Shown here one piece after another: positions 50,622-60,270 of a DNA stretch of 64,000 nucleotides. Position 1 is the stretch's first letter. Every line of letters starts with the position of its first letter. The translations under genes and the position numbers were made by a program. Source of the stretch: Vampirovibrio chlorellavorus. GTDB lineage: Bacteria; Cyanobacteriota; Vampirovibrionia; Vampirovibrionales; Vampirovibrionaceae. Where the stretch lies: contig LAPX01000007.1 in NCBI GenBank assembly GCA_001858525.1, positions 186,001 through 250,000 of the forward strand. Direction: 5' to 3'. The notes beneath the pieces were generated by a model. That model did not search any database and was not told where the DNA came from. It was given only the letters and a program-made list of their open reading frames with translations.

Positions 50622-51107
50622 TTAGTGGTGGTGTCCGTGGGGACCGTGGGGATGACCGTGGCTCAGCTCTTCAGCGGAGGCTTCCCGGATTTCCACGATT
50701 TCCACATCGAAGTTCAGTACCTGACCCGCCAAGGGATGATTGGCGTCCAGAATGACTTCTTGGCCTTCTTGCTTGACGATGGTAGCCATCATCACGCCTT
50801 CTTCAGATTGAAGCTGAACCACCATACCCGCTTGAGGCGCTTCGCCACCGAATTGCTCAATGGGTAAGCCAAAAATCAGTTCAGGGTTATGCACGCCATA
50901 GCCTTGTTCTGGCTGCACGGTGACTTGCTTGCGCTCACCGGCTTTCAAGCCTTCCAGGGCATTTTCCAGTCCAGGAATGATATTCTGGTGCCCTTGCAAG
51001 TACTCCATGGGCTCATCCTGAGAAGAGTCCAGCAGGGCGCCGCTGGCATCCGTGAGGGTATAGTTCATTTTTACGACTTTATTAACAGTCACCAGTTCGA
51101 CAGCCAT
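50622..51107 (-). CDS. slyD: FKBP-type peptidyl-prolyl isomerase, SlyD family
   Basis: A 161-residue protein with the SlyD pattern: VNKVVKMNYTLTDASG, PMEYLQGHQNIIPGLENALEG, an inserted IF domain from about residue 67 (VTVQPEQGYGVHNPELIFGLP), and the return strand VILDANHPLAGQVLNFDVEIVEI. The tail is a His-rich HGHPHGPHGHHH that binds nickel. It is a cytosolic prolyl isomerase/chaperone. The N-terminus reads MAVELVTV, with AAGGATC about eight bases upstream. Confidence 0.93.
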   Translation of the reverse strand: MAVELVTVNKVVKMNYTLTDASGALLDSSQDEPMEYLQGHQNIIPGLENALEGLKAGERKQVTVQPEQGYGVHNPELIFGLPIEQFGGEAPQAGMVVQLQSEEGVMMATIVKQEGQEVILDANHPLAGQVLNFDVEIVEIREASAEELSHGHPHGPHGHHH

Positions 51108-51272
51108 GACAAGATCCTTTTTATTACTTGGTTTGGATGGGATTTTTTACTTGATATTTTAAAAATGCTACCTTAACAGGCCTGATTCGCAAGATCAACT
51201 TATTTTGAATTGCAGACTCAGAGGGGCCTGCGCAGGTTGATACAGGCGGGTGCGTAAGAGATAGAACAAAAT

Positions 51273-53099
51273 CTATTGATCCTTAAGTGCTTGCAATGCG
51301 GACTGAAGACGGGCAAGGTCCAGCTTTGGCACCACGGGGGAGCTGCTTGCCTTGGGTGCCAACAAGGCAGCTTTCTTGGCTGGCGCTTGGGGTTCTATAT
51401 TTTTACAACCAGCCCCGTTTAAGGTGAACAGCGGGGCCATATGCTTTGCAAAAAATCCGTTGTTGTTATCGGGGGCCATGTAAGGAAAAGCCAAACTCAG
51501 GCCATTATCCCGATGACCCAGATGAATAACGGCACGCTCCAGCTTGGTTTTTAACGCTGGAGAAGCTTGTTTATAGAAGGGTTGATCTTTAAACAAAGTC
51601 ACGGTTTGACTGGGGCTGTAAGTGCAATTGGGATCACTGTCTTGAATCTCGTGAAACACACTGTTCGCCTGATTGGTTGAAACCAAAGGGGCAAAGTGCA
51701 ATTGGGCTTTTTGGCCCAATTGCTCCCGAATTTTATTGTAGACGTCTACCAGACTATCGCCGCTGCTGGCCACATCATCCAGAATCACCAGCAGTTTTTT
51801 ATCTGGAGAGTCGGGCAAAGCATCAAGGCGCTCAATGAACTGCTCCGGGTTGACCGGGTTGGCTTGGGCGTATTGATAGTTAATAAGCCCATAACTTTTT
51901 TTCTTTTCATCAATATAGTAAAAAATGGATTGAGGTGGGATATCCAGCTTTTTGGCCCGCGCTAAAATATCCTGATGCTTCGCCTGGATGAGTTGGGTTA
52001 AACGTAGTGGGCTGTAAACTTCAGCTTGATCGTTCAAGATTTTCAGAATCAATTGCTTTTTTTCAGGGTCTGCCTGCCTCGGTGACTCAGCCAGTGCCTT
52101 TTCCAATTCATTCAGACTAAGCTGGTTGGGTGCCAACTGTTCGGCAACTTTTTCTACAGGCGAGGTGTTATTTCTTTTGAAAAACGGAATCAATCCAAAC
52201 AAAGGCTCTACAAGTACCAGCGAATTCTCCAGATTGAGTGATTGCATCAGTGCTCTGGTGGGGGCGGATAACGCCTGCTGTATGGCTTCAACCTCATTAA
52301 TCGGACTATGAGCCTGTCTTTGCTTCACTGTAGCCATGACGGGAACCAGTTTCTCCATCATGGCATCCAGAGGCGGCTGGTGAAAGGGAGTAACGCCTTC
52401 ATCCCAGCCTTGGGGATACAACAGCTTGATGCCCTGCTGGCGAATATGTTCACACAGTTTGGGATCCCTTTTTAGCCGGGCCTTGGTTGGTTGATCCAGT
52501 AAAATGGCACCACTTTCCACCAGTTTTAAATCGCCCACTTCGGTGGTGACTGGGTTTACAAAAGGATTCATTATTTGAGAGGTTTTATGCTTTAGGAAGA
52601 GATAACCCAGTGTACTGCCCAGCGTGGCTTCTCCTTGATAGTAAATAGCTTGAGATGTTTGATTGCGGTAACGAACCAACGCACTTTGTAAGGCATTCAT
52701 GCCTTTCATATTGGCAAAGCGAGTCATTTGAGTCAGCGTATTCAGGGCTAAATCGCGATCAGCCTGTATCGGGAATTTTTTGATAAGGTCTTCCTCAATG
52801 GCCTCTGCCGTAATAATGCGCTGTTGGGCTGCCAGTTTTTCCAGTAATTGTTCCGGAGAAGCCTTTGGGGAAAAGGCTCTGACCGAGAGGTCCTTTACCA
52901 AAGAAAGCTGGAGCAAATCAGCCGTTAAAGACTTTGTAGTCTTTTCAAAACGCTCGTTCACCGGCTGGTGTGACAGAGAGGCCAAGGATTCATCGCCAGG
53001 GGTCAAAACTCTTTTGGGGACAGCCGTTCTTGGGCTGCTCTCATTCGAACGAGGGCTGGCAATGGGGGTTATTGGAAGGTAGGTGGCGATGTTATTCAT
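51273..53099 (-). CDS. Large protein with C-terminal phosphoribosyltransferase-like domain, paralogue A
   Basis: A 608-residue protein, paralogous to the next gene upstream. The N-terminal 80 residues are low-complexity. A helical region carries LLYPQGWDEGVTPFHQ (shared by both). The C-terminal 200 residues contain KLLVILDDVASSGDSL, the PRPP-binding loop of type I phosphoribosyltransferases (two acidic residues, then SSGDS), and FPYMAPDNNNGFFAKHMAPLF. Such PRTase-like domains occur in nucleotide salvage and, in another branch (PRTase-CE), in conflict systems; the substrate is not evident. No export signal. No clear ribosome site precedes ATG 53099. Confidence 0.75.
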   Translation of the reverse strand: MNNIATYLPITPIASPRSNESSPRTAVPKRVLTPGDESLASLSHQPVNERFEKTTKSLTADLLQLSLVKDLSVRAFSPKASPEQLLEKLAAQQRIITAEAIEEDLIKKFPIQADRDLALNTLTQMTRFANMKGMNALQSALVRYRNQTSQAIYYQGEATLGSTLGYLFLKHKTSQIMNPFVNPVTTEVGDLKLVESGAILLDQPTKARLKRDPKLCEHIRQQGIKLLYPQGWDEGVTPFHQPPLDAMMEKLVPVMATVKQRQAHSPINEVEAIQQALSAPTRALMQSLNLENSLVLVEPLFGLIPFFKRNNTSPVEKVAEQLAPNQLSLNELEKALAESPRQADPEKKQLILKILNDQAEVYSPLRLTQLIQAKHQDILARAKKLDIPPQSIFYYIDEKKKSYGLINYQYAQANPVNPEQFIERLDALPDSPDKKLLVILDDVASSGDSLVDVYNKIREQLGQKAQLHFAPLVSTNQANSVFHEIQDSDPNCTYSPSQTVTLFKDQPFYKQASPALKTKLERAVIHLGHRDNGLSLAFPYMAPDNNNGFFAKHMAPLFTLNGAGCKNIEPQAPAKKAALLAPKASSSPVVPKLDLARLQSALQALKDQ

Positions 53100-53279
53100 A
53101 AAAAAGGTGACTCGGCAAAATTGAGAGAACGTAGCCAGAAGGCCATGGTCGGTTCATACATTCTTAAACCGGAAGCTTTTTAAAATTTGTTAGCAGCGCC
53201 AACTTGTTCAGCTACACAAAGTCAGAAAAACTGAAATAGCCAAGATTTTCAGCCACGGCATCCGTCTGACGCAAGCAGG

Positions 53280-55229
53280 TTAAAAACTCTTCGATAAATT
53301 TGAATGGGCATGATGAGGACCTGAAGCCATGGCAGGCAAAGCGGTTTCTTCTGGCAGTGTTATATCCATAGGTTCCTCAGCCTCGTGAATGGAAAGATTC
53401 ATCTGCGCAGGGCTTTTTTTCAGCCCGCCAAGGGACATAGGCGCCACAGCGTTTTGACTATAACGCTCTTCCATATCTGAATCATCCGATTCCGTGTCAT
53501 GGTTTTCAAAGTCGGTTTGCATGAGTTCATCCAGATCTTCCAGAGGAAAATTAAAACTCCAGCCCTTGGAGCCGGCTCGGTTGAGGGTAAAATACGGGGC
53601 TATTTCCTTGGAAAAAAAAGCGTTGTTATTATCGGGGGCCATATAGGGAAAAGCAATGCTAAGGCCATTTCTATCAAAGCCTAAAGAGCCAAATATGCGA
53701 TGCATTAATTTTTGAAGCATGGGGGAAAGCGCCTGGTATGCGGGTTGATTTTTAAAAGGCAAAACCTGATGCCCCGTCACATATTCCACGTTCGAGTCGG
53801 CGGTCTTTTGAATCAGTGTTTTGGCTTTTGTGGTCGAAATGATGGGCGCAATGACGATTTTTCCAGTAAACCCTTGTTTTCTGAGCAACTCCTGTGCCGT
53901 GAGCAGGCTGTAACCACTCCCCGCCACATCATCCAGAATAACCAGAAGACTTTTGGAAGGGTTTTTGAGGGTCGATGGATCTTCAATTAGCTGTCCCAAG
54001 GACACTTCGTTAACCATCAAATGGTTGGCGCTGATGAGGCCAAAACTCTTACCCCGTGCCGGTACATGATAAAAAATATTCTCTGCTGCAATGTGGTGTT
54101 TTTTGGCGTAATCCAGAATTTTAAGATGCAAGTCATGTGCGGTCAGACTAAGTCTTAGAGGACTGAAGATTTCAGCTTGCCGAGCCAGAACATCCAATGC
54201 CCCTTCCCGGTGGGTGTGGTCCTGAAAATTTTGCAACACCCTGACCAACTCTTCTTTGGAAATACTGGCTGGTGCCATTTGTTCAGCAATTTTGTCACTG
54301 GACGGAAAGCGGTTCGGTGTAATTTCCAAATTGAATGGATGTAGGCCTGGTTCCAGAATCCGTAAATGGTTCGCCAGTCCCCAGCTTGCCAGATGGGAAC
54401 GAGTGGCGTGAGACATGGCCTGTTGAACCGATTGATCTTCACTCAGCCCTTGTTCCTGTTGTAAGTGCTTGGCAATACTGACCAATTTAGCCAGTTTCAC
54501 GGAAGTGCCTTCAATGGACAATTGATTAAACGGGTTAATGCCTTCATCCCAACCTTGTGGGTATAAAAGTGGCAACTTGTGCTGCGCAATATGTTGTCGC
54601 AATGCGGGCGATTGGGCCAACTGGTGAAGGGTGACGGCATCCAGCAGAATGGCACCCTGTTCAACCTTACTCAGAGGCTCTTTTTGAACCGAGTTATTTT
54701 TAAAAGGAGAGGGCAAGCCTTTGGAGTATTTATACTTTTTCGTCAAATAATGAAGGGTACTGCCCAGGGAGCCTTCTCGCTCGTAATAAATGGGCTGGTT
54801 TGTGTTTTGGGAATAGTTGAGCAGCTTACCCTGTAACCCGTTCAAGCTTTTCATGCTGGCAAAGCGGGTCATTTTATCTAAAAGCGATAAAGCCAGTCGG
54901 TGATCGGCAACTGGGAAATTGCTGACGATAATATCTTCAATATCCCCGGCCGGGATAAGCCCTTGTTGTCTATGTATTTTTTCAATAACCGCTTCAGGGG
55001 TGGCCGTCCACGGGCTTTTTAAGGACTCTGGTGAGTCCTGAGGCGCAGGAGGAGAATGGGAGAAAGAATCTTGCTCCGCAACATGGAGAAGAGCCTGTAG
55101 CATTGTTTCCCCACTGGAGTTGTGGGCTGAGGCAGGGATGGCAGCCTGAGCGCTGGAAGTAGCTTGAGGTTCTCGCTGAGTGCGAGGCAACAGTGCAGGC
55201 GTGGCACCAGGCAAGTTATACATAGGCAT
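53280..55229 (-). CDS. Large protein with C-terminal phosphoribosyltransferase-like domain, paralogue B
   Basis: A 649-residue protein from ATG 55229; the open frame runs further back through the tRNA-Gly gene, which cannot be coding. It shares with the downstream paralogue the LLYPQGWDEGINPFNQ segment, a PRPP-loop SLLVILDDVAGSGYSL, and FPYMAPDNNNAFFSKEIAPYF. It adds an acidic C-terminal tail (FENHDTESDDSDMEERYS) of about 100 residues. Conservation of the motif in both copies suggests a real activity on a phosphoribosyl substrate or binding of PRPP. The pair is separated by 180 bases. Likely a lineage-specific family. Confidence 0.75.
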   Translation of the reverse strand: MPMYNLPGATPALLPRTQREPQATSSAQAAIPASAHNSSGETMLQALLHVAEQDSFSHSPPAPQDSPESLKSPWTATPEAVIEKIHRQQGLIPAGDIEDIIVSNFPVADHRLALSLLDKMTRFASMKSLNGLQGKLLNYSQNTNQPIYYEREGSLGSTLHYLTKKYKYSKGLPSPFKNNSVQKEPLSKVEQGAILLDAVTLHQLAQSPALRQHIAQHKLPLLYPQGWDEGINPFNQLSIEGTSVKLAKLVSIAKHLQQEQGLSEDQSVQQAMSHATRSHLASWGLANHLRILEPGLHPFNLEITPNRFPSSDKIAEQMAPASISKEELVRVLQNFQDHTHREGALDVLARQAEIFSPLRLSLTAHDLHLKILDYAKKHHIAAENIFYHVPARGKSFGLISANHLMVNEVSLGQLIEDPSTLKNPSKSLLVILDDVAGSGYSLLTAQELLRKQGFTGKIVIAPIISTTKAKTLIQKTADSNVEYVTGHQVLPFKNQPAYQALSPMLQKLMHRIFGSLGFDRNGLSIAFPYMAPDNNNAFFSKEIAPYFTLNRAGSKGWSFNFPLEDLDELMQTDFENHDTESDDSDMEERYSQNAVAPMSLGGLKKSPAQMNLSIHEAEEPMDITLPEETALPAMASGPHHAHSNLSKSF

Positions 55230-55401
55230 TTGCAATGTCCAGCTTAAAAAGGCGAAATGCGGTGAGAAAAATCGTGGGAAATGCTTAAAACCAAAGAATG
55301 GTTCGCATTGAAGCAACGAGCTACTAAAAACAAAATCCTTCCAGAAAATGACTGGAATTCCGTTTTTTAATAAAAAGCAATGAACAGTGAGGGGAATAAA
55401 T

Positions 55402-55477
55402 TGGAGCGGGCGAAGGGTCTCGAACCCTCGACCTACAGCTTGGGAAGCTGTCGCTCTACCAACTGAGCTACACCCGC
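55402..55477 (-). tRNA. tRNA-Gly (CCC)
   Basis: Acceptor GCGGGTG pairs with CGCCCGC (one G-U); anticodon arm ACAGC-TTCCCAA-GCTGT gives CCC; T arm GAGGG-TTCGAGA-CCCTT. The encoded CCA is present. It lies about 170 bases upstream of paralogue B. Confidence 0.95.
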
Positions 55478-55651
55478 ATCCAAAAGAAAATTTCAGAAGA
55501 TTTGCCAACAGGGCTGGCAAACGCTTGTATTGGTAATAGAATTATTCTCCCCTCCAAACGCTTCTGTCAAGTTTCCAAACCACAGCAACGCGCTCTTTGT
55601 CTCTTTTGTCTCGTTGCTCAAGCCGCTTTCAATAGGACTGATACCCACACT

Positions 55652-56572
55652 ATGTTTGCCACCATCAACATTTATAAGCCCAAAGGCATTACCAGCCACG
55701 ACGTGGTGTCCCGCCTGCGCCGTATCTATGGCCTCAAAAAGATCGGGCACCTCGGCACGCTCGATCCGTTGGCGGAAGGCGTGCTACCGCTTTGTCTGGG
55801 GCAAGCCACCCGACTGATTGAGTACTTCCCCTCGGGCAAGCGTTATACGGCGGAAGTGACCTTGGGACAGACCACCACCACCCTGGATAGTGAAGGCGAA
55901 GTGCTGTCTGAGGTTGATTGCAGCAATCTGGATTTGTCAGAGGTTCGATTGGAATCGGTGCTGGCCCAGTTTCGAGGCATCATCCAGCAGCAGGTGCCGT
56001 TGTATTCAGCGGTGCATGTGGGCGGAAAAAAGCTGTATGAGCTGGCCCGTCAAGGCAAAACGGCGGACTTACCGGTGCGGGAAGCCGTGATTGATGCGCT
56101 GACTTGCCTGAGCATTGACCGGGGTACACCTGCGCATCCGGTGTTAACACTGGATATTCAGTGTGGATCGGGCACCTACATTCGCTCCCTGGCCCGTGAT
56201 ATTGGGGAGGCTTTGGGCTGTGGCGCTTATATGTCCGGCTTGGTACGCACCGAGCATGGGCAGTTTAAAGTAGCGGACAGCGTGGCTTTGGACACCCTCC
56301 AGCAGAGTGAAACCCCGGCCGCCTATCTGCAAGATCCTTCCGTGTATCTGGGCTTGCCCATGTTGCCTCTGGCCAATGAGCAAGAAGCCCAAAAGCTGTG
56401 GAACGGAATGAAGGTGCTACCTTCTGCTGATTATGAAAGCGCCGTGGGCAATACAGGGTTGAAGCTGAAGCCCAACGCGCTGTATTTGGCCACTTGGCAA
56501 GACAAACCCCTGGGCGTGGTGCAATGCGTCAGTCATTGGCTCAAGCCAGTCAAAATCTTCCATTTGAATTGA
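55652..56572 (+). CDS. truB: tRNA pseudouridine-55 synthase
   Basis: A 306-residue TruB from ATG 55652: INIYKPKGITSHDVVSRLR, GHLGTLDPLAEGVLPLCLG with the catalytic Asp in TLDPLA, the KRYTAEVTLGQTTTTLDSEG segment, SAVHVGGKKLYELAR, and GTYIRSLARDIGEAL. It makes pseudouridine 55 in the T loop of nearly all tRNAs. The open frame extends 50 codons upstream, but that part is not conserved and lacks a ribosome site. A PUA-like C-terminal domain is visible. Divergent from tRNA-Gly. Confidence 0.95.
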   Translation: MFATINIYKPKGITSHDVVSRLRRIYGLKKIGHLGTLDPLAEGVLPLCLGQATRLIEYFPSGKRYTAEVTLGQTTTTLDSEGEVLSEVDCSNLDLSEVRLESVLAQFRGIIQQQVPLYSAVHVGGKKLYELARQGKTADLPVREAVIDALTCLSIDRGTPAHPVLTLDIQCGSGTYIRSLARDIGEALGCGAYMSGLVRTEHGQFKVADSVALDTLQQSETPAAYLQDPSVYLGLPMLPLANEQEAQKLWNGMKVLPSADYESAVGNTGLKLKPNALYLATWQDKPLGVVQCVSHWLKPVKIFHLN

Positions 56573-56612
56573 GCGCTTCCAAACTCACAATCGCTCACCC
56601 TGCCTTTTAGGT

Positions 56613-56644
56613 GCTTGTCATTCCCGCGCAGACGGGAATCCAGC
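56613..56644. repeat. dRS3-like palindromic repeat unit
   Basis: GTCATTCCC (56618-56626 area) and GGGAAT form ATTCCC-N8-GGGAAT (56620-56639), the consensus of Neisseria dRS3 elements and of similar CATTCCCGC repeats in other genomes. Only one copy was found in this window. Confidence 0.6.
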
Positions 56645-56772
56645 CTTAAACGCGATTGATCCGTAACATGGAACAGGGTTGTTCGCACAAAAATACCCAG
56701 CAATGGTTTTATGCTAACAGGGTTTTATGCCTTCAATAAGAAAGATCCATTTTTTGAGTTGGGATGGTGCGT

Positions 56773-57117
56773 ATGTCCAAGGTCGATTCATCACACGGTG
56801 GAAGCGCTGATTACGAGATTTGGCGCTTGAGCCAGCCCCCTACGGCCAGTGACGGGGCCGATGCCTACATTGAGAAACTGTTTGCCCAATCCGGCTTAGC
56901 ACCCTCTTCCGCCAATAAGGACAAGTTTGAAAAAGCCGGTGTGGCCTCTGCCCAAAAGAACAAGACCTTTGCCGATCAGGCTCTGAAATGGGCCAGCATT
57001 ATTTTTGCGGGCGCCTTGGGCGTGGTGGGCTTGCGATATGCCCTAGGCTCGGGGACGGCCAAAGCCGTTGCTGAGACCGCCGAAAAAGCGACCGAAACGG
57101 CTGCTAAGGCTTCTTAG
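56773..57117 (+). CDS. Small single-pass membrane protein of unknown function
   Basis: A 114-residue protein from ATG 56773, where GGGA lies eight bases upstream; an ATG three codons earlier is also possible. The N-terminal 60 residues are polar, with [17 protein letters not shown]. One membrane segment is seen ([19 protein letters not shown]), then an Ala/Lys/Glu-rich helix ([19 protein letters not shown]). It converges on guaB, and the stop codons overlap. I do not recognise it. Confidence 0.6.
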   Translation: MSKVDSSHGGSADYEIWRLSQPPTASDGADAYIEKLFAQSGLAPSSANKDKFEKAGVASAQKNKTFADQALKWASIIFAGALGVVGLRYALGSGTAKAVAETAEKATETAAKAS

Positions 57118-58643
57118 ACAAAGGTTTTTTCGTAGCTGTGCAGACCGTGAACGCCGCCTTCCACTTGGGCCGCGTGGGTGCGCATTTCAAAGGCCAATCG
57201 TCCGGCGTACAGGTTACTGTGCAGGTTTTTCAAGCTGCGGGTACCTAGATCCTGTAGACCGTGCTTGATGCCTTGGGTCAGGTAGGGTAAAAATCGCTGA
57301 ATGGACCCTTTGTCCACCACGGCGCCGGAGACCCCTTGGGCCACCCGGATTTTATCGCCTTCGCTGAAGTAACGCTTGGCGCTGCCTTTTTTCATGGCTT
57401 CCAGAGAGCCCATGCCCCGGTATTTCTTGAGTCGAATGCCGTCTTGATAGAAGTATTCGCCCGGTGCCTCTTCGGTTCCGGCCAGCATGGAGCCCATCAT
57501 CACGCAGGAGGCGCCCAAAGACAGGGCCTTGATGATATGGCCAATGGTGGAAATGCCGCCATCCGCGATGACCGGCACCCCGAATTCCTGCGCGTACAGG
57601 GCGGTTTTGTACACGGCGGTGGCTTGAGGACGCCCACAGGCCATCACTTCCTGGGTGGTACAAATGGAGCCCACGCCCATACCGATGCGCAAACCATCGA
57701 CACCCGCTTGAATGAGGCTACGGGCTTGGTCCTGGGTGACAATATTGCCACCGATGACTTCCAGATTGCTGTACTTGTGCTTGATGTACTCGATCATCTG
57801 GATTTGATAGATGGAATCCCCTTGAGAGGAGTCCAGAACCACCAAGTCCAGGCCCGCTTCCACCAAGGCGTCCAGCCGTTCCCGATCTTCCGGGCGAGTG
57901 CCGATGGCTGCTCCAGCCAGCAAGCGTTTGTTCACCGGATCTTTGGATGCCAGCGGGAAGTCCCGGTTCTTTTTCAAGTCATTTCGGGAAATCAGGGCCA
58001 CGATTTCGCCATTTTGATTGACGATGGGCAGCTTGCCCCGCTTACTTTCCCGCAGAATCTGGTTGGCCTCTTCCAGGGTGCAGCCTTCTTTGCCCACCAC
58101 CAAATCCGTGGTCATCACTTCCGACAAGCGCAAATCGCGGTCCTGTACAAAGTCAATGTCCCGGTTGGTGACAATCCCCAGTAACTTGGAGCCCATTTTG
58201 CCGCTTTCGGTAATGGGCACGCCGGAGAAGTTGAATTTTTTCTTGATGTCATCAATGTCCCGAATGGTGTGATCCGGGCGCAGGGTGACCGGGCTGGTGA
58301 TGAAGCCGTTTTTGTAACGCTTGACCTTGGACACCTCATCCCGTTGCTCTTCAATGGAATTATTGTAGTGAATGATGCCCATGCCGCCTTGCAGGGCCAT
58401 ATTAATGGCCATATCCGCTTCAGTCACGGTATCCATGGGGGAGCTGACCAGCGGGGTTTTCAGCTTGATGCGGCGGCTGATTTGGGTATCCAGGCTCACT
58501 TCATCGGCGGAAAAATCGATGTGGCCGGGCAGCAGAATGAAATCGTCGTAAGTGTAGCCGGTGCCTTGCTCAAAAAACTGGCGGGCGCTCATTCCGTCCA
58601 GGAGCGGGTGTTGGGTGGAAAGCTCGGGGTTGGGGGAAGGCAT
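57114..58643 (-). CDS. guaB: IMP dehydrogenase
   Basis: A 509-residue [39 protein letters not shown], two CBS domains (about 110-235; [15 protein letters not shown]), [21 protein letters not shown] with the catalytic cysteine, [11 protein letters not shown], and a C-terminal flap [19 protein letters not shown]. It converts IMP to XMP with NAD, the committed step in guanine nucleotide synthesis. A promoter and an AAAGGA ribosome site lie upstream. It is single, with a convergent small gene at its end. Confidence 0.97.
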   Translation of the reverse strand: MPSPNPELSTQHPLLDGMSARQFFEQGTGYTYDDFILLPGHIDFSADEVSLDTQISRRIKLKTPLVSSPMDTVTEADMAINMALQGGMGIIHYNNSIEEQRDEVSKVKRYKNGFITSPVTLRPDHTIRDIDDIKKKFNFSGVPITESGKMGSKLLGIVTNRDIDFVQDRDLRLSEVMTTDLVVGKEGCTLEEANQILRESKRGKLPIVNQNGEIVALISRNDLKKNRDFPLASKDPVNKRLLAGAAIGTRPEDRERLDALVEAGLDLVVLDSSQGDSIYQIQMIEYIKHKYSNLEVIGGNIVTQDQARSLIQAGVDGLRIGMGVGSICTTQEVMACGRPQATAVYKTALYAQEFGVPVIADGGISTIGHIIKALSLGASCVMMGSMLAGTEEAPGEYFYQDGIRLKKYRGMGSLEAMKKGSAKRYFSEGDKIRVAQGVSGAVVDKGSIQRFLPYLTQGIKHGLQDLGTRSLKNLHSNLYAGRLAFEMRTHAAQVEGGVHGLHSYEKTFV

Positions 58644-58701
58644 AGGGCTATCCTTTCTGAAGGGCGGGTTGGCAAGCGGTTTGTGGGGAAGTTGGCCGGT
58701 A

Positions 58702-58730
58702 TCCTACCATAGGAAAGACTTTTAGGCAAA
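58702..58730 (-). promoter_or_regulatory. guaB promoter
   Basis: On the minus strand: TTGCCT (58725-58730), 17 bases, TAGGAT (58702-58707). Transcription would start about 50 bases before the ATG. Confidence 0.5.
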
Positions 58731-58789
58731 ATTTCCTGTTTTACTTTGATGGGTGGTCGTGGTTTGGAGGGTGATAATCGAGGTGCTAA

Positions 58790-58818
58790 TTTCAAACCCA
58801 AGTTTCGATCGCTATAAT
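58790..58818 (+). promoter_or_regulatory. Promoter of the cupin gene
   Basis: A perfect TATAAT at 58813-58818 about 45 bases before ATG 58863, with a poor -35 (TTTCAA) at 17-base spacing. Confidence 0.45.
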
Positions 58819-58862
58819 TAAGCCGATTGAAGAAGGGGTAAATTTTAAAAAAGGAGACGAGG

Positions 58863-59201
58863 ATGAAAATTGCCACTCAGGATAAAATTAACTTGCTGGA
58901 AAACCCTCAGTTTGTATCGGGTAAGCCCACTAAAACGCCCATCGCTGCCATTCAGGGGGTGACGCTCATTAAAATTGCCATTCAAGCGGGCGATGAGCTG
59001 CCCAGCCATCATGTGGATATGGCGGCCTTTGCGGTGCTGCTTGAAGGGCAGGCTATTTTTGTAATCGAAGAGAAGCGTCATCCGATTACGACCGGTGCTT
59101 TTGTTGAAATTCCCAAAAGCGCGGAGCATTCCATTACCGCTGAGGAAGACAGCATCTTTCTGGTGGGCATTATGGGGGCGGTATCGGAAGGGGCATGCTG
59201 A
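58863..59201 (+). CDS. Small cupin-domain protein
   Basis: A 112-residue single-domain cupin. The fold is seen as TLIKIAIQAGDELPSHHVDMAAFAVLLEG (first motif, His-His and a following acidic residue) and GAFVEIPKSAEHSITAEEDSIFLV (second motif with PKSAEH). It may bind a divalent metal and act as a small enzyme or sensor; the substrate is unknown. AAAAAGGAG lies about eight bases before the ATG. It stands alone next to the AT-rich HEPN-like gene. Confidence 0.8.
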   Translation: MKIATQDKINLLENPQFVSGKPTKTPIAAIQGVTLIKIAIQAGDELPSHHVDMAAFAVLLEGQAIFVIEEKRHPITTGAFVEIPKSAEHSITAEEDSIFLVGIMGAVSEGAC

Positions 59202-59251
59202 ATAGATTTAAAACTCCTCTGATAGATATTTTAAATTTTTCTTTTCTTGTT

Positions 59252-60127
59252 TCATTTACAAGCTTCATAAAGAATGTTGGAGCAAGCATTTGTTATAGCG
59301 TCTAGCGCCTTGAGATCTTGGGGTATTGTTGGATAAATTGGGTGCAATATATTTTCCTCAGGGTAAAGGAACCCTGGTTGAAATCGTCCAAGTTTGTTAA
59401 TTTCATTATCTATTTCACGTTGCTTTTCTCTTAGTTTTTTGATTCTTTTATCGATGTCTTTGTTTTGCTGAACTAGCTCTTCAATGCTTTTGTATTGAGA
59501 TTCTTTGGTGCTTTTAATGGACTCTTTTGCAAAATTATCGGTATTTTGTATTTGCTGCATTTCCAAACTCGCCTTCTTCTCTAGTTCCTCTTGAGAAAGG
59601 AGAATTTGAGGAGGGATATATAAGGGAAGGCGATGCGCAACTGGATGCCTTTTTTTGAGCATTTGCTGTTGCCACTCTCTGTAATTTATAAGGGTGTTTT
59701 TCTCGTCTACTTCTGGAATAATAGAGAGTATTTCTTGTGAGAACAGACCTACTTTTTTCGGATTTATTGAGTCTAATAGCTTCGGTTTAAGTTGATGTAA
59801 AAACAGCCACGCAAAATTATCTAATACACCATTAGTATGCAAGTAAATTGAGTTTATGTGAAGGCTTGCTTTACGTGCTTCTTTTATCGATAAAGGTTTC
59901 TCTCTGTCAATGGGAATGTTTAAAAACAACCATCTGAAATCTTCTTCAATAATTAAATATCGATTAATAACACCTTGGTTTAAGTATAGCTCAGCTGGAT
60001 TTTTTAAATTTAACAACTGAAGACTAGGGAGTTTTAATAAATTATTTTGAATAGCGCTTAATGCTTCGCTAGCTTCTGAACGTAGTTCTACTTTTTGCAT
60101 TAGCAATTCATAATTTGTGGGCTGCAT
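59252..60127 (-). CDS. AT-rich protein with HEPN-like motif and coiled coil
   Basis: A 291-residue protein, clearly AT-richer than its surroundings. The first 160 residues are helical and include VLDNFAWLFLHQLKP and LKKRHPVAHRLPLYIPP, where RHPVAH fits the RxxxxH pattern (RHxxxH) of HEPN proteins; uncharacterised proteins of similar plan with an AHRxPLYxPP ending are known. A coiled coil follows (about 175-245; KDIDKRIKKLREKQREIDNEI). No export signal, and no partner gene. HEPN membership is an inference from the motif and helicity. Codon use suggests transfer. Confidence 0.55.
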   Translation of the reverse strand: MQPTNYELLMQKVELRSEASEALSAIQNNLLKLPSLQLLNLKNPAELYLNQGVINRYLIIEEDFRWLFLNIPIDREKPLSIKEARKASLHINSIYLHTNGVLDNFAWLFLHQLKPKLLDSINPKKVGLFSQEILSIIPEVDEKNTLINYREWQQQMLKKRHPVAHRLPLYIPPQILLSQEELEKKASLEMQQIQNTDNFAKESIKSTKESQYKSIEELVQQNKDIDKRIKKLREKQREIDNEINKLGRFQPGFLYPEENILHPIYPTIPQDLKALDAITNACSNILYEACK

Positions 60128-60270
60128 AAAATAGGTATTACTCCAAGTAACTTATTTTCTTTTGTACAAGCATAGAGGAAATATTCTGGAATTAAGAACG
60201 GTTTTTCAGCTAAAATAAAAGGGCCTTAGGGCCAGCGACCAGCCAAGCGCTGCGCTGTGTTTTATAGGGT

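Noticed and set aside
55230-55520. N-terminal extension of paralogue B through the tRNA-Gly gene
   Set aside because: The frame translates a tRNA (the CGCSSVGRATASQAVGRGFE-type pattern is a common artefact).
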